Assembly (NCBI RefSeq): GCF_001612965.1
Contig: NZ_BDBL01000043.1
Coordinates: 1 to 57,373 of the forward strand
Direction of reading: 5' to 3'
DNA: 57,373 nucleotides
From: Nocardia kruczakiae NBRC 101016
GTDB taxonomy: Bacteria > Actinomycetota > Actinomycetes > Mycobacteriales > Mycobacteriaceae
Part shown: positions 34,136-42,275 of the stretch, in pieces
Position numbering within the stretch: position 1 is the stretch's first letter
How the letters are laid out: every line of letters begins with the position of its first letter
Notes under the pieces: generated by a model
Databases searched by the model: none
Told to the model about the DNA's origin: nothing
Seen by the model: only the letters and a program-made list of their open reading frames with translations
Translations under genes and position numbers: made by a program

Positions 34136-34582
34136 TCACTGGTCACGTTGCATGGTCGCCCAGAGCCCGGCGGCGTGCAGACGCTGGACGTCGTGCTCCA
34201 TCCTGTCCCGGGATCCCGACGACACCACCGCCTTGCCCTCGTTGTGTACCTGCAGCATCAGCTCGGTTGCTTTGGCTTTGCTGTAACCGAACAGCTTTTG
34301 GAAGATGTAAGTGACGTAGTGCATCAGGTTCACCGGGTCGTCCCAGACCACCGTGACCCACGGCCGGTCCTCGGCCTCCAGGATCTCGGTGACCTCGACG
34401 GTCTCCGGTGTGGCCTGAGCCGCCGACAACCGTCCGGCCACGACGCCTACACGGGTGTCTCGCCCCGCCCACGGCCCTTCCCGCCACGCCGTGTCCCGCG
34501 GGCCCGTCGCTGGCGCCGCTGCCTGGTTCGCGCCGGCCGGACCGGCGGCGATCCGGACGGCGTCTCTCATGCACAGACCCAT
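34136..34582 (-). CDS. clpS: ATP-dependent Clp protease adaptor ClpS
   Basis: The last ~85 residues are a canonical ClpS core: WVTVVWDDPVNLMHYVTYIF, KLFGYSKAKATELMLQVHNEGKAVV-type sequence, MEHDVQRLHAAGLWATM. ClpS binds N-degron substrates and hands them to ClpC/ClpA. ATG 34582 gives 148 residues; it has a TACTCT box six bases upstream (leaderless). GTG 34441 would give 101 residues, the length of the M. tuberculosis protein. The extra 47 residues are Ala/Gly/Arg rich with high third-position GC, so they may be translated. DUF2017 follows in the same unit. Confidence 0.88.
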   Translation of the reverse strand: MGLCMRDAVRIAAGPAGANQAAAPATGPRDTAWREGPWAGRDTRVGVVAGRLSAAQATPETVEVTEILEAEDRPWVTVVWDDPVNLMHYVTYIFQKLFGYSKAKATELMLQVHNEGKAVVSSGSRDRMEHDVQRLHAAGLWATMQRDQ

Positions 34583-34588
34583 ACCCTC

Positions 34589-34594
34589 AGAGTA
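34589..34594 (-). promoter_or_regulatory. -10 box for leaderless clpS
   Basis: On the minus strand TACTCT stands six bases before ATG 34582. No comparable box precedes the GTG at 34441, so it supports the longer protein. Confidence 0.45.
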
Positions 34595-34693
34595 CGACGC
34601 GGCTCCGGATAAACAACACCCGCGCCGAGCACCTCCGGAGGGCCTTGCGCGACGCCGCGCGCACCGCGGCGCCCGCCGCCCGTCCGGTATGTC

Positions 34694-34699
34694 TACAGT
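34694..34699 (+). promoter_or_regulatory. -10 box for leaderless pncB
   Basis: TACAGT stands six bases before GTG 34706. With the clpS box it forms a divergent pair of leaderless promoters about 100 bases apart. Confidence 0.55.
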
Positions 34700-34705
34700 G
34701 GCCGC

Positions 34706-36019
34706 GTGGACACTTCGGCCGCCGCCGCGAGCACCGCCCTGCTGACCGACCAGTACGAGCTGACCATGCTCGCGGCCGCCCTGGCCGACGGTTCGGCACA
34801 GCGGCACTGCACCTTCGAGGTATTCGCTCGCCGGTTGCCACACGGTCGCCGATACGGCGTCGTCGCGGGTACCGACCGGTTGCTCACCGCGTTGCGGGAC
34901 TTCCGCTTCGGCGATGCCGAACTCGCTGTCGCGGCGCGATTCCTGGGCGCGCGCACGCTGGAGTGGCTGCGCGATTTCCGCTTCACCGGCGACATCGACG
35001 GCTATCTGGAAGGTGATCTCTACTTCCCCGGCTCCCCCATCCTGTCGGTGCGCGGCAGTTTCGCCGAGTGCGTGGTGCTGGAAACGCTGATTCTGTCGAT
35101 CCTCAACCACGACAGCGCGATCGCCGCCGCGGCGGCGCGGATGGTCAGCGTGGCCGGGGGCCGCCGGATGATCGAGATGGGTTCGCGCCGCACCCACGAA
35201 CTGGCCGCTCCCGCCTGCGCCCGCGCCGCGTATCTCGCCGGGTTCGACGCCACCTCGAATCTGGAGGCGGTGCGGCGCTACGGCATTCCCGGCGCGGGCA
35301 CCAGCGCGCACGCCTTCACGCTGCTGCACAGCGGCCCGGACGGGCAGCACGAGGCGGCGGCCTTCCGCAGTCAGGTCGACGCGCTCGGCATCGGCACCAC
35401 ACTGCTGGTGGACACCTTCGACATCACCGCCGGGGTGGCCCGGGCCATCGAGGTCGCCGGGCCCGAATTGGGGGGTGTGCGTATCGATTCCGGCGACCTG
35501 GGCGTGCTGGCGCGGCAGGTGCGCGACCAGCTCGACGCACTCGGCGCGAAGAAAACCCGCATCGTGGTGTCCGGCGATCTGGACGAGTACGCGATCGCCG
35601 CACTGCGCGCCGAACCTGTCGACGTATACGGCGTGGGCACCTCCCTGGTCACGGGGTCGGGCGCGCCGACCGCCGGAATGGTCTACAAACTGGTGGAGGT
35701 CGAGGGCGTACCGGTGGCCAAGCGCAGTAGCCACAAACAGTCGCGGGGCGGCACCAAGCGCGCGGTGCGACTGTCCCGCGATACCGGCACCATCGTCGAG
35801 GAGATCGTGTATCCGGCCACCGCGCAACGCCCCACCGGCAACGGTTACGACGTGCGGGATCTGCTGGTTCCGCTGATTCGCAAGGGTGAGCCGGCGGCCG
35901 ACGCGCCGGATCTGGCGCACAGCCGGGATCTGGTCGCCCGCGGTCTGATCAGTTTGCCCTGGGAGGGCTTGAAACTCTCCGCGGGCGAACCGGCCGTTCC
36001 GACCACGTTCCTACAATGA
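34706..36019 (+). CDS. pncB: Nicotinate phosphoribosyltransferase
   Basis: A 437-residue enzyme that joins nicotinate and PRPP to nicotinate mononucleotide, with ATP hydrolysis, in the Preiss-Handler route to NAD. TDQYELTM (residues 14-21) is the N-terminal substrate motif, His202 in GTSAHAFTLLH is the phosphorylated His, and VRIDSGDLG and VYGVGTSLVT bind ribose phosphate. It corresponds to Rv1330c. It is followed by a nicotinamidase gene, so both steps from nicotinamide to NaMN are encoded together. Leaderless GTG start. Confidence 0.95.
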   Translation: MDTSAAAASTALLTDQYELTMLAAALADGSAQRHCTFEVFARRLPHGRRYGVVAGTDRLLTALRDFRFGDAELAVAARFLGARTLEWLRDFRFTGDIDGYLEGDLYFPGSPILSVRGSFAECVVLETLILSILNHDSAIAAAAARMVSVAGGRRMIEMGSRRTHELAAPACARAAYLAGFDATSNLEAVRRYGIPGAGTSAHAFTLLHSGPDGQHEAAAFRSQVDALGIGTTLLVDTFDITAGVARAIEVAGPELGGVRIDSGDLGVLARQVRDQLDALGAKKTRIVVSGDLDEYAIAALRAEPVDVYGVGTSLVTGSGAPTAGMVYKLVEVEGVPVAKRSSHKQSRGGTKRAVRLSRDTGTIVEEIVYPATAQRPTGNGYDVRDLLVPLIRKGEPAADAPDLAHSRDLVARGLISLPWEGLKLSAGEPAVPTTFLQ

Positions 36020-36025
36020 ACGTGG
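36003..36025 (+). promoter_or_regulatory. Hairpin over the pncB stop codon
   Basis: CCACGTTC and GAACGTGG are perfect 8-bp arms around a seven-base loop that runs into the pncB stop (36017-36019). There is no T tract, so it is not a normal terminator. It could set the ratio of PncB to PncA by affecting termination of translation, mRNA decay or read-through. Confidence 0.4.
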
Positions 36026-36052
36026 GGCAACCGGCGAAACGAGGTGCGGGAG

Positions 36053-36631
36053 ATGGGTAGAGCGCTCATCGTCGTCGATGTGCAGAACGATTTCTGCGAG
36101 GGCGGCTCGCTGGCCGTCGCCGGCGGCGCCGCGGTGGCCCGGCAGATCAGCGACTACCTGGCCGCACACCGCGGCGACTATGCCGCGATTGCCGCCACCC
36201 GGGACTTCCACATCGATCCGGGTGCCCATTTCTCCGATCATCCCGATTACGTGGACAGTTGGCCGCCACACTGCCGCGCCGGCACGCCGGGTGCGGATTT
36301 CCATCCGAATCTCGACACCTCCACTCTCGACGCGGTGTTCTCCAAGGGCGCCTACAGCGCCGCCTATTCCGGATTCGAGGGGTCGACCGATGATGCGGTC
36401 GAACTCGCGACATGGTTGCGCGACAAGGGAGTCGACGCCGTGGACATCTGCGGTATCGCCACCGACCACTGCGTCCGCGCCACCGCCGCCGATGCCCGCG
36501 CGGCGGGTCTGACCACCCGGGTACTGCTGAACCTCACCGCGGCGGTGTCACCGGAGACGACCGCCACCGCACTGGACGGTCTGCGTGCCGCCGGCGTGGA
36601 GTTGGCGGGCAGCCTGCCCACGAACCCATGA
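36053..36631 (+). CDS. pncA: Nicotinamidase (isochorismatase family)
   Basis: A 192-residue amidase that converts nicotinamide to nicotinate. The catalytic triad is Asp9, Lys98 and Cys140 (ATDHCVRAT), and Asp51, His53, His59 and His73 form the metal site, a close match to the M. tuberculosis pyrazinamidase pattern; pyrazinamide would probably be hydrolysed too. ATG 36053 has GAGG eight bases before it; GTG 36044 is an alternative. It lies 33 bases after pncB, so the two form a salvage operon; in M. tuberculosis pncA is elsewhere (Rv2043c). Confidence 0.93.
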   Translation: MGRALIVVDVQNDFCEGGSLAVAGGAAVARQISDYLAAHRGDYAAIAATRDFHIDPGAHFSDHPDYVDSWPPHCRAGTPGADFHPNLDTSTLDAVFSKGAYSAAYSGFEGSTDDAVELATWLRDKGVDAVDICGIATDHCVRATAADARAAGLTTRVLLNLTAAVSPETTATALDGLRAAGVELAGSLPTNP

Positions 36632-36644
36632 CCGTGAGATCGGG

Positions 36645-37511
36645 CTAGGACTCCGCGGCCAGGAATTCCACGAGCGCGGAGGCTACCGGCCCGGGGTTCT
36701 CGACCTGCGGGTAGTGCCCCGTCGCGGGCGCCGCGTCCAATACCTCGAACCGGGCCTGCGGCAGCCGTTCCCGCAGCCGCGGCAGCAGGTGCCCGCCGCT
36801 GATCGGATCGGCCGGACCCCACACGAAAAGTACCGGCCCGGAATAACTTTCGAGCGCCTGCTGCCAGCGTGACGCGTTGGCCCGGCGCTCGGCGTGGTAG
36901 CGATTGAGCGCCCATTGCACGCGCTTACCGCCGCCGTCGGTCATCGCCAGCCACATCTGGTGCAGATCGGCGTCGGAGACCGGGCGCCCGAGGATGCGGC
37001 GCAACGTCATCCGGAAGGTCGTCTCCGACATGAGCGGATTCAGTATCTTGCCGATCGGGGTGGTCATCAGATGCTGAATCGGCAAGGGCCGGTACAGGTC
37101 CGGGTACAGGCCGCCGTTGAGCCAGGCCATCCGCCGCACCCGAGCACTGTCGCGGGCCAGCAACTCCTGCGCCACGCTGACCCCGTAGTCGTGGGCCACG
37201 AGTGCGGTCTCGGTGATGCCGAGCCGCTGCCAGAGCTGTTCGACCAGCGTGGCCTGTTCGGTCATCCGATAGTCGTGCCCGCGTGGCTTGTCGCTGGCGC
37301 CGAAGCCGAGGAAATCCAGAGTCGTTACCCGGCAGCCGGATTCGGTGAGGGCGGGCAGGATCGAGACCCAATCGTGCGAGGACGTCGGATATCCGTGCAG
37401 CAGCGTCACCGGCCGCCCGTCGATCGGGCCGTCCTGCCGGTGGAAGATCCGGTGGCCACTCAGCTCGAGGTGCGATCCCCCGGCGATCCAGGTGCGGTAA
37501 TCCGGCTCCAC
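36645..37511 (-). CDS. Alpha/beta hydrolase with Asp nucleophile (epoxide hydrolase/MEST-like)
   Basis: A 288-residue hydrolase. HGYPTSSHDW (about residues 39-48) is the oxyanion region; the nucleophile elbow is VAHDYGVS with Asp108 instead of Ser; a cap domain (about 125-220) follows and the His is in ATGHYPQVENP near the end. Asp nucleophiles occur in epoxide hydrolases, haloalkane dehalogenases and the MEST group; HDYG is the MEST-type form. GTG 37511 has AAGGAG seven bases upstream. The gene is not part of the mycobacterial backbone. It converges on pncA. Confidence 0.82.
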   Translation of the reverse strand: MEPDYRTWIAGGSHLELSGHRIFHRQDGPIDGRPVTLLHGYPTSSHDWVSILPALTESGCRVTTLDFLGFGASDKPRGHDYRMTEQATLVEQLWQRLGITETALVAHDYGVSVAQELLARDSARVRRMAWLNGGLYPDLYRPLPIQHLMTTPIGKILNPLMSETTFRMTLRRILGRPVSDADLHQMWLAMTDGGGKRVQWALNRYHAERRANASRWQQALESYSGPVLFVWGPADPISGGHLLPRLRERLPQARFEVLDAAPATGHYPQVENPGPVASALVEFLAAES

Positions 37512-37711
37512 GCGCGTCTCCTTCCCCGTACCGCACCCCCTGATGCGGATTACCGCCAACCCTACTGACCGTCCCGGACGCCGCCACCGGATCCGGCGTC
37601 CCCGCGACGCACCCTGTGGACAACCGCCGGCCTGTGCACAACTCCGCTCGGACGGGCGCGGGCAACCACAGGCGACCGCCGCCGGTCGTCCCGGTTGTCG
37701 GCAGGGGGCGC

Positions 37712-37717
37712 TAGTCT
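37712..37717 (+). promoter_or_regulatory. -10 box for leaderless dinG
   Basis: TAGTCT stands six bases before GTG 37724. There is no ribosome binding site. Confidence 0.5.
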
Positions 37718-37723
37718 TCCTGG

Positions 37724-39844
37724 GTGCCCGAACTCCCGCCCGTACCGACTTTGCTGGCGACCGCCGTGGAAGCGCTCGGCGGTACGGCGCGTACCGGCCA
37801 GCAGACCATGTCGGCCGCGGTCGCGCACTCCATCGACACCAAGGAACACCTGGCCGTCCAGGCCGGAACCGGCACCGGTAAGTCGCTGGCCTATCTGGTG
37901 CCGAGTCTGCGGCACGCGGTGCAGAGCGGGCGGACGGTCGTGGTGTCCACCGCCACCATCGCGCTGCAGCGGCAGTTGGTCGACCGCGATCTGCCGCGAC
38001 TGGCGCAGGCGCTGGAGAAACCGCTGGGCCGGCGCGCCCGGTTCGCGATCCTCAAGGGCCGCAACAACTATCTGTGCCTGCACAAGATCAACAGCGCGAT
38101 CCCGGACGAACCGCCGGAGACCGAACTGTTCGACGCCTTCGCGATCTCCCGGCTCGGACGCGAGGTGCAGCGCCTCAACGACTGGGCCTCCGACACCGAG
38201 ACCGGCGACCGCGACGAACTGGTCCCCGGCGTCAGCGACCGGGCCTGGCGTCAGGTCAGCGTCTCGGCGCGAGAATGCCTGGGCAAATCGCGCTGCCCGT
38301 TCGGCACCGACTGCTTCGCCGAACGCGCCCGCGCGGAATCCGGGCAGGCCGATGTGGTGGTCACCAACCATGCGCTGCTGGCCATCGATGCCATCAGCGG
38401 AATCCAGGTGCTGCCCGAACACGATGTGGTCGTCATCGACGAGGCGCACGAACTGGTGGACCGGGTCACCGGGGTGGCGACCGCGGAACTGTCCACCGCG
38501 ACCATCACGGCGGCGGCCAAGCGCTGCACCAAACTCGTCGACGAGGCCGACCTCGACCGGCTCGAGGGTGCGGCGGAGGCATGGCACGAACTGCTCGAGG
38601 ATCTGCCGCCGGGCCGCTGGGACGAACTGCCCGCCGGCGGCGATCAGGTGCTGGCTCTGCTGCGCGATGCCGCCTGGACCGTCCGCACCGCCCTCGCGCC
38701 TCCCGGTTCCGGTGCGCCACAGGGCGATCCGGAGGCCGCCGCCGCCCGCAACATGGCGGTGGCCGCGGTCGAGGAGGTGCACGATACCGCCGTACGCGCG
38801 CTGACGGCGTTCGAAGAACCCGATCCGGCGGCCCGCCGCGATGTGCTGTGGCTGGCCGTGGACGAGGTGCGCGGCGTCGCCCGGCGCACGCTGCACATGG
38901 CACCGCTCTCGGTGGGCGGGTTGCTGCGCAGCCGGTTGTTCGGCACCGCGACGGTCGTTCTCACCTCGGCCACGCTGCAGGTCGGCGGTTCCTTCGACGG
39001 GCTGGCCGTCACGTGGGGGCTGCCCCCGCAGACGCCCGATCGCGCCGGGACCGACGTCCCCGGCGCCGAGCGCGCGGATCAGGGCAGCCGCCGGATCGAC
39101 CCGGCGATGGCGAACGGAGCCGAAGCTCCCGCCGACACCTCGGCCATGCGCTGGAACTCCCTGGATGTGGGCTCGCCGTTCGATCACGCGAAATCCGGCA
39201 TCCTCTATGTCGCCAAACATCTTCCGGCTCCCGGCCGCGACGGCCTGGCCCCGGCCTATCTGGACGAGATCGAGCGGCTGATCGAGGCGGCCGGTGGGCG
39301 CACCCTGGGTTTGTTCTCCTCGATGCGCGCCGCCAAGGCCGCCAGCGAAATCCTGCGCGAACGCCTGGACACGCCGATCCTGTGCCAGGGCGAGGACGCC
39401 ACCGGCACCTTGGTCCGGCGCTTCGCCGAAGATCCGGCGACCTCGTTGTTCGGCACGCTCTCGCTGTGGCAGGGCGTGGACGTTCCCGGACCGTCGCTGA
39501 GCCTGGTCATTCTCGACCGCATTCCCTTCCCCCGGCCCGACGATCCGCTGCTCGTCGCCCGGCAGCAGGCCGTGCAGGCGCGCGGCGGCAACGGCTTCCT
39601 GACCATCGCGGCCAACCACGCCGCCCTGCTGCTGGCCCAGGGCACCGGGCGGCTGCTGCGCAGCGTGCACGACCGCGGCGTGGTGGCGATTCTGGATCCG
39701 CGGCTGGTGACCGCCCGCTACGGCGGATATCTGCGCACCTCTCTCCCCCCGTACTGGGAGACCTCCGACCCCGAGGTCGTCGCCAAGGCGCTGCGGCGAT
39801 TGACCGCCACGGCCCCCGATCCGGCCGTGGCCGCCGAGAACTGA
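37724..39844 (+). CDS. dinG: ATP-dependent DNA helicase DinG-like
   Basis: A 706-residue XPD/DinG superfamily 2 helicase with 5'-3' polarity in known members. Walker A is AGTGTGKS (Lys53), the DEAH box is VVIDEAHEL, and four Cys residues (YLCLHK, ECLGK, RCPFG, DCFAE) fit the iron-sulfur cluster. C-terminal motifs include LFSSMRAAKAA, LWQGVDVPGPSL and QGTGRLLRS. It corresponds to Rv1329c and acts on R-loops, D-loops or forks. A hairpin terminator follows. Leaderless GTG. Confidence 0.93.
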   Translation: MPELPPVPTLLATAVEALGGTARTGQQTMSAAVAHSIDTKEHLAVQAGTGTGKSLAYLVPSLRHAVQSGRTVVVSTATIALQRQLVDRDLPRLAQALEKPLGRRARFAILKGRNNYLCLHKINSAIPDEPPETELFDAFAISRLGREVQRLNDWASDTETGDRDELVPGVSDRAWRQVSVSARECLGKSRCPFGTDCFAERARAESGQADVVVTNHALLAIDAISGIQVLPEHDVVVIDEAHELVDRVTGVATAELSTATITAAAKRCTKLVDEADLDRLEGAAEAWHELLEDLPPGRWDELPAGGDQVLALLRDAAWTVRTALAPPGSGAPQGDPEAAAARNMAVAAVEEVHDTAVRALTAFEEPDPAARRDVLWLAVDEVRGVARRTLHMAPLSVGGLLRSRLFGTATVVLTSATLQVGGSFDGLAVTWGLPPQTPDRAGTDVPGAERADQGSRRIDPAMANGAEAPADTSAMRWNSLDVGSPFDHAKSGILYVAKHLPAPGRDGLAPAYLDEIERLIEAAGGRTLGLFSSMRAAKAASEILRERLDTPILCQGEDATGTLVRRFAEDPATSLFGTLSLWQGVDVPGPSLSLVILDRIPFPRPDDPLLVARQQAVQARGGNGFLTIAANHAALLLAQGTGRLLRSVHDRGVVAILDPRLVTARYGGYLRTSLPPYWETSDPEVVAKALRRLTATAPDPAVAAEN

Positions 39845-39957
39845 ACCGAACCGTTATGTGACACCTGCCACATTGGCTGTGAAACTACTTCTATTCGGAA
39901 GTAAGTTGGCGGGCGATACTTCCGGTGCACCCCAATTCCCACATCGGAGTATCCGAG

Positions 39958-39994
39958 GTCCCCGCGTCGCGAACCCTGCACGCGACGTGGGGAC
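39958..39994. terminator. Hairpin between convergent dinG and doxX-type genes
   Basis: GTCCCCGCGTCGCG pairs with CGCGACGTGGGGAC over 14 positions (one G-T pair) around a nine-base loop. There is no T tract, so termination could be weak or need Rho. It lies about 115 bases after dinG and 25 bases after the DoxX stop. Confidence 0.5.
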
Positions 39995-40018
39995 ACTCAT
40001 ATCGCCCGGCCGGCGAAC

Positions 40019-40552
40019 CTACTTCACCAGCAAAGTGATCACCGCGGCCACCACACCGATCACGACCGCGCCGACTCCCCACACGATGCCGTGCCGCTGC
40101 CACGGCCGCCCGTGATCGACCGAGAAGCGGCCCGGGCCGGTGAAGCCCAGCGCCACCGCGACCGTCGCGAACAACAGCGCGGACTCGTATCCCTCTAGCC
40201 CGTGCGGCCAGGTCACATGCATCGCGTTGATCATGGTACCGAGCACGATCGCGGCGGCCAGGGGCGTCACCAGCCCGAGGAACAGCAGACCGCCGCCGAC
40301 CGCCTCGCACAATCCGGCGAGCGTGGCGAAGAATTTTCCGGGGTCGTAATCCATGTGCTGGAATCCGGCCGCGGTCGCGGACAGGCCGGGGCCGTTGAAC
40401 CAGCCGAAGAGCTTCTGAGTGCCGTGCACGAACAGCAGGCCGCCGAAGACCAGCCGCAACAGCAGGAGGCCGATATCGGCGGCGGCCGGATCGGCCACGG
40501 TCCGGAATTCCAGCGGGCGGGCGGCGGTCCGGGGCTCGGTATTGGCGGTCAT
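40019..40552 (-). CDS. DoxX-family membrane protein
   Basis: A 177-residue protein with four membrane helices. GLLLLRLVFGGLLFVHGTQKLFGWFNGPGL-type sequence (about residues 28-57) is the DoxX signature, and LAGLCEAVGGGLLFLGLVTPLAA follows. In M. tuberculosis a DoxX protein works with SodA and SseA against thiol stress, but most relatives are uncharacterised. ATG 40552 is chosen; ATG 40570 is possible. It is not part of the conserved backbone and probably entered with the NCS2 gene nearby. Confidence 0.85.
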   Translation of the reverse strand: MTANTEPRTAARPLEFRTVADPAAADIGLLLLRLVFGGLLFVHGTQKLFGWFNGPGLSATAAGFQHMDYDPGKFFATLAGLCEAVGGGLLFLGLVTPLAAAIVLGTMINAMHVTWPHGLEGYESALLFATVAVALGFTGPGRFSVDHGRPWQRHGIVWGVGAVVIGVVAAVITLLVK

Positions 40553-40773
40553 GATCGTCGGATTCCTCATCTCGTTAGTTGACGAAAGCAAAACGGACCG
40601 CGGTCCGATTGATAACACGGTCACCAACCGAACCCGGTTCACGACTTATTCCGTACGGCGTGTTCCGTGGCGCTGGTTCGGTAGGGCCTCGTTCGGTAAG
40701 ACGAGGAATGCGCGCCGAACTCATCGGCGCAGGGCTTCGCGGAACGCCGCCGGGCGGCCGATCGGCGAGGAAC

Positions 40774-42138
40774 CTAGTCGGCGAGGAAGAAGAAGTACGC
40801 GAGGAATACCGCCATCAGCACCCACATCACCGGGTGCACCTCACGCCCGCGCCGCCGCGCGACCATGACGACGGGATAGAAGGTCAGCCCCATCGCGATC
40901 CCGTTGGCGATCGAATAGGTCAGCGGCATCATGATCACGGTGATGAACGCCGGAATCGCGTATTCGAGCTTGCCCCAATCGATGTCGCCGAGCGCCCGCG
41001 ACATCAGCACGCCCACCACGATCAGCGCCGGCGCCGTCACCGCGGGGACATCGGCGACCACCGCGAAGATCGGGAAGAAGAACATCGCGGCCAGGAACCA
41101 GCCGGCGGTCGAGACGGCGGTGAGCCCGGTGCGCCCGCCCGCGCTGACGCCGGCGGTGGATTCGACATAGGCGGTGGTGGTCGAGGTTCCGATGATCGCG
41201 CCCGCGGCGGTGCCGATCGAATCGGCGGCCAGCGCCTGCGCGGCGCGCGGCAGTTTCCCGTCGGGCCCGAGCAGCCCGGCTTGGTTGGCGATGCCGATCA
41301 GCGTGCCCGAGGCGTCGAAGAAGTCGACGAACAGCATGGTCAGCACGACGATCGCCATCTGGCCGGTGAAGGCGTGCGGCAGATTCACGATGGCCTGGCC
41401 GAAGGTCTGATCCAGCCCGTGCGGCAGCGCCACCACCTGATGCGGCAGATGCACGAGCCCGCTGACGATGCCGACAACCGTCGTGGAGACGATGCCGTAC
41501 AGCACGGCGCCGTGCCAGCCGAGCACCAGGAAGACGACCGTCACCAGCAGTCCGAACAGCGCGAGCAGTGTGGTCCCCTTGGTGAAGTCACCCAGGTGGA
41601 CGAAGGTCGCCGCATCGGAGACCACGATCCCGGCGTTCTTGAGACCGAGGAAGGCGACGAACATGCCGATCCCCGCGCCGACGGCCAGCTTCAGTTGCAG
41701 CGGAATCGCGTCGATGATCTTCTCGCGGATCTTGGTCACCGCGAGGATGAAGAAGATGATGCCCGACAGCAGCGTGCCCGACAGTGCCACCTGCCAGTCG
41801 ATCCCCATCCCCAGCACGACCGAATAGGCGAAGAAGGCGTTCAACCCCATCCCGGGCGCGAGCGCGATCGGATAGCGTGCCCACACTCCCATCACCAGCG
41901 TGCCCACCACCGCGGCCACCGCGGTCGCGGTGAATACCGCCTGGGTCGGGATGCCGCGCGATCCGAGCTGACCGTGGTCGCCGAGAACCGCCGGGTTGAC
42001 CGCGAGCACATAGGACATCGCCAGGAAGGTGACGGTTCCCGCCATGAGCTCGCGCTTCATGGTCGAGCCGAGCCGGGCGATTCCGAAGTAGGAATCGAGG
42101 CGTCCCTTGGACCGCGACAGGACGTCGACACTGCTCAT
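40774..42138 (-). CDS. NCS2-family purine permease (AzgA/PbuG-like)
   Basis: A 454-residue permease with about 12-14 membrane segments that imports adenine, guanine or hypoxanthine by proton symport. GTVTFLAMSYVLAVNP, ALAPGMGLNAFFAYSVV, LFVDFFDASGTLIGIA and GTSTTTAYVESTAGV are the diagnostic AzgA-type motifs. ATG 42138 follows GGAGAG. Being an insertion in the glgP-dinG interval, its neighbours say little about function. Upstream, 42139-42275 shows no clear riboswitch. Confidence 0.9.
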   Translation of the reverse strand: MSSVDVLSRSKGRLDSYFGIARLGSTMKRELMAGTVTFLAMSYVLAVNPAVLGDHGQLGSRGIPTQAVFTATAVAAVVGTLVMGVWARYPIALAPGMGLNAFFAYSVVLGMGIDWQVALSGTLLSGIIFFILAVTKIREKIIDAIPLQLKLAVGAGIGMFVAFLGLKNAGIVVSDAATFVHLGDFTKGTTLLALFGLLVTVVFLVLGWHGAVLYGIVSTTVVGIVSGLVHLPHQVVALPHGLDQTFGQAIVNLPHAFTGQMAIVVLTMLFVDFFDASGTLIGIANQAGLLGPDGKLPRAAQALAADSIGTAAGAIIGTSTTTAYVESTAGVSAGGRTGLTAVSTAGWFLAAMFFFPIFAVVADVPAVTAPALIVVGVLMSRALGDIDWGKLEYAIPAFITVIMMPLTYSIANGIAMGLTFYPVVMVARRRGREVHPVMWVLMAVFLAYFFFLAD

Positions 42139-42275
42139 CTGCTGCTCTCCACCCTCGCCCCGGACCGATCCGACTGTGCCGAGGGCACCGTATCCGTCTC
42201 CGCCCGTTCCATGCCATTCAGATCGGCGAACATGTGGCAAATCACGCTCGCCGATATTCCCGCTGACCAGACGGT

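Noticed and set aside
34583..35920. Long minus-strand open frame continuous with clpS, opposite pncB
   Set aside because: It is low-complexity sequence opposite a well-supported enzyme gene and results from high GC; only the clpS end is real.
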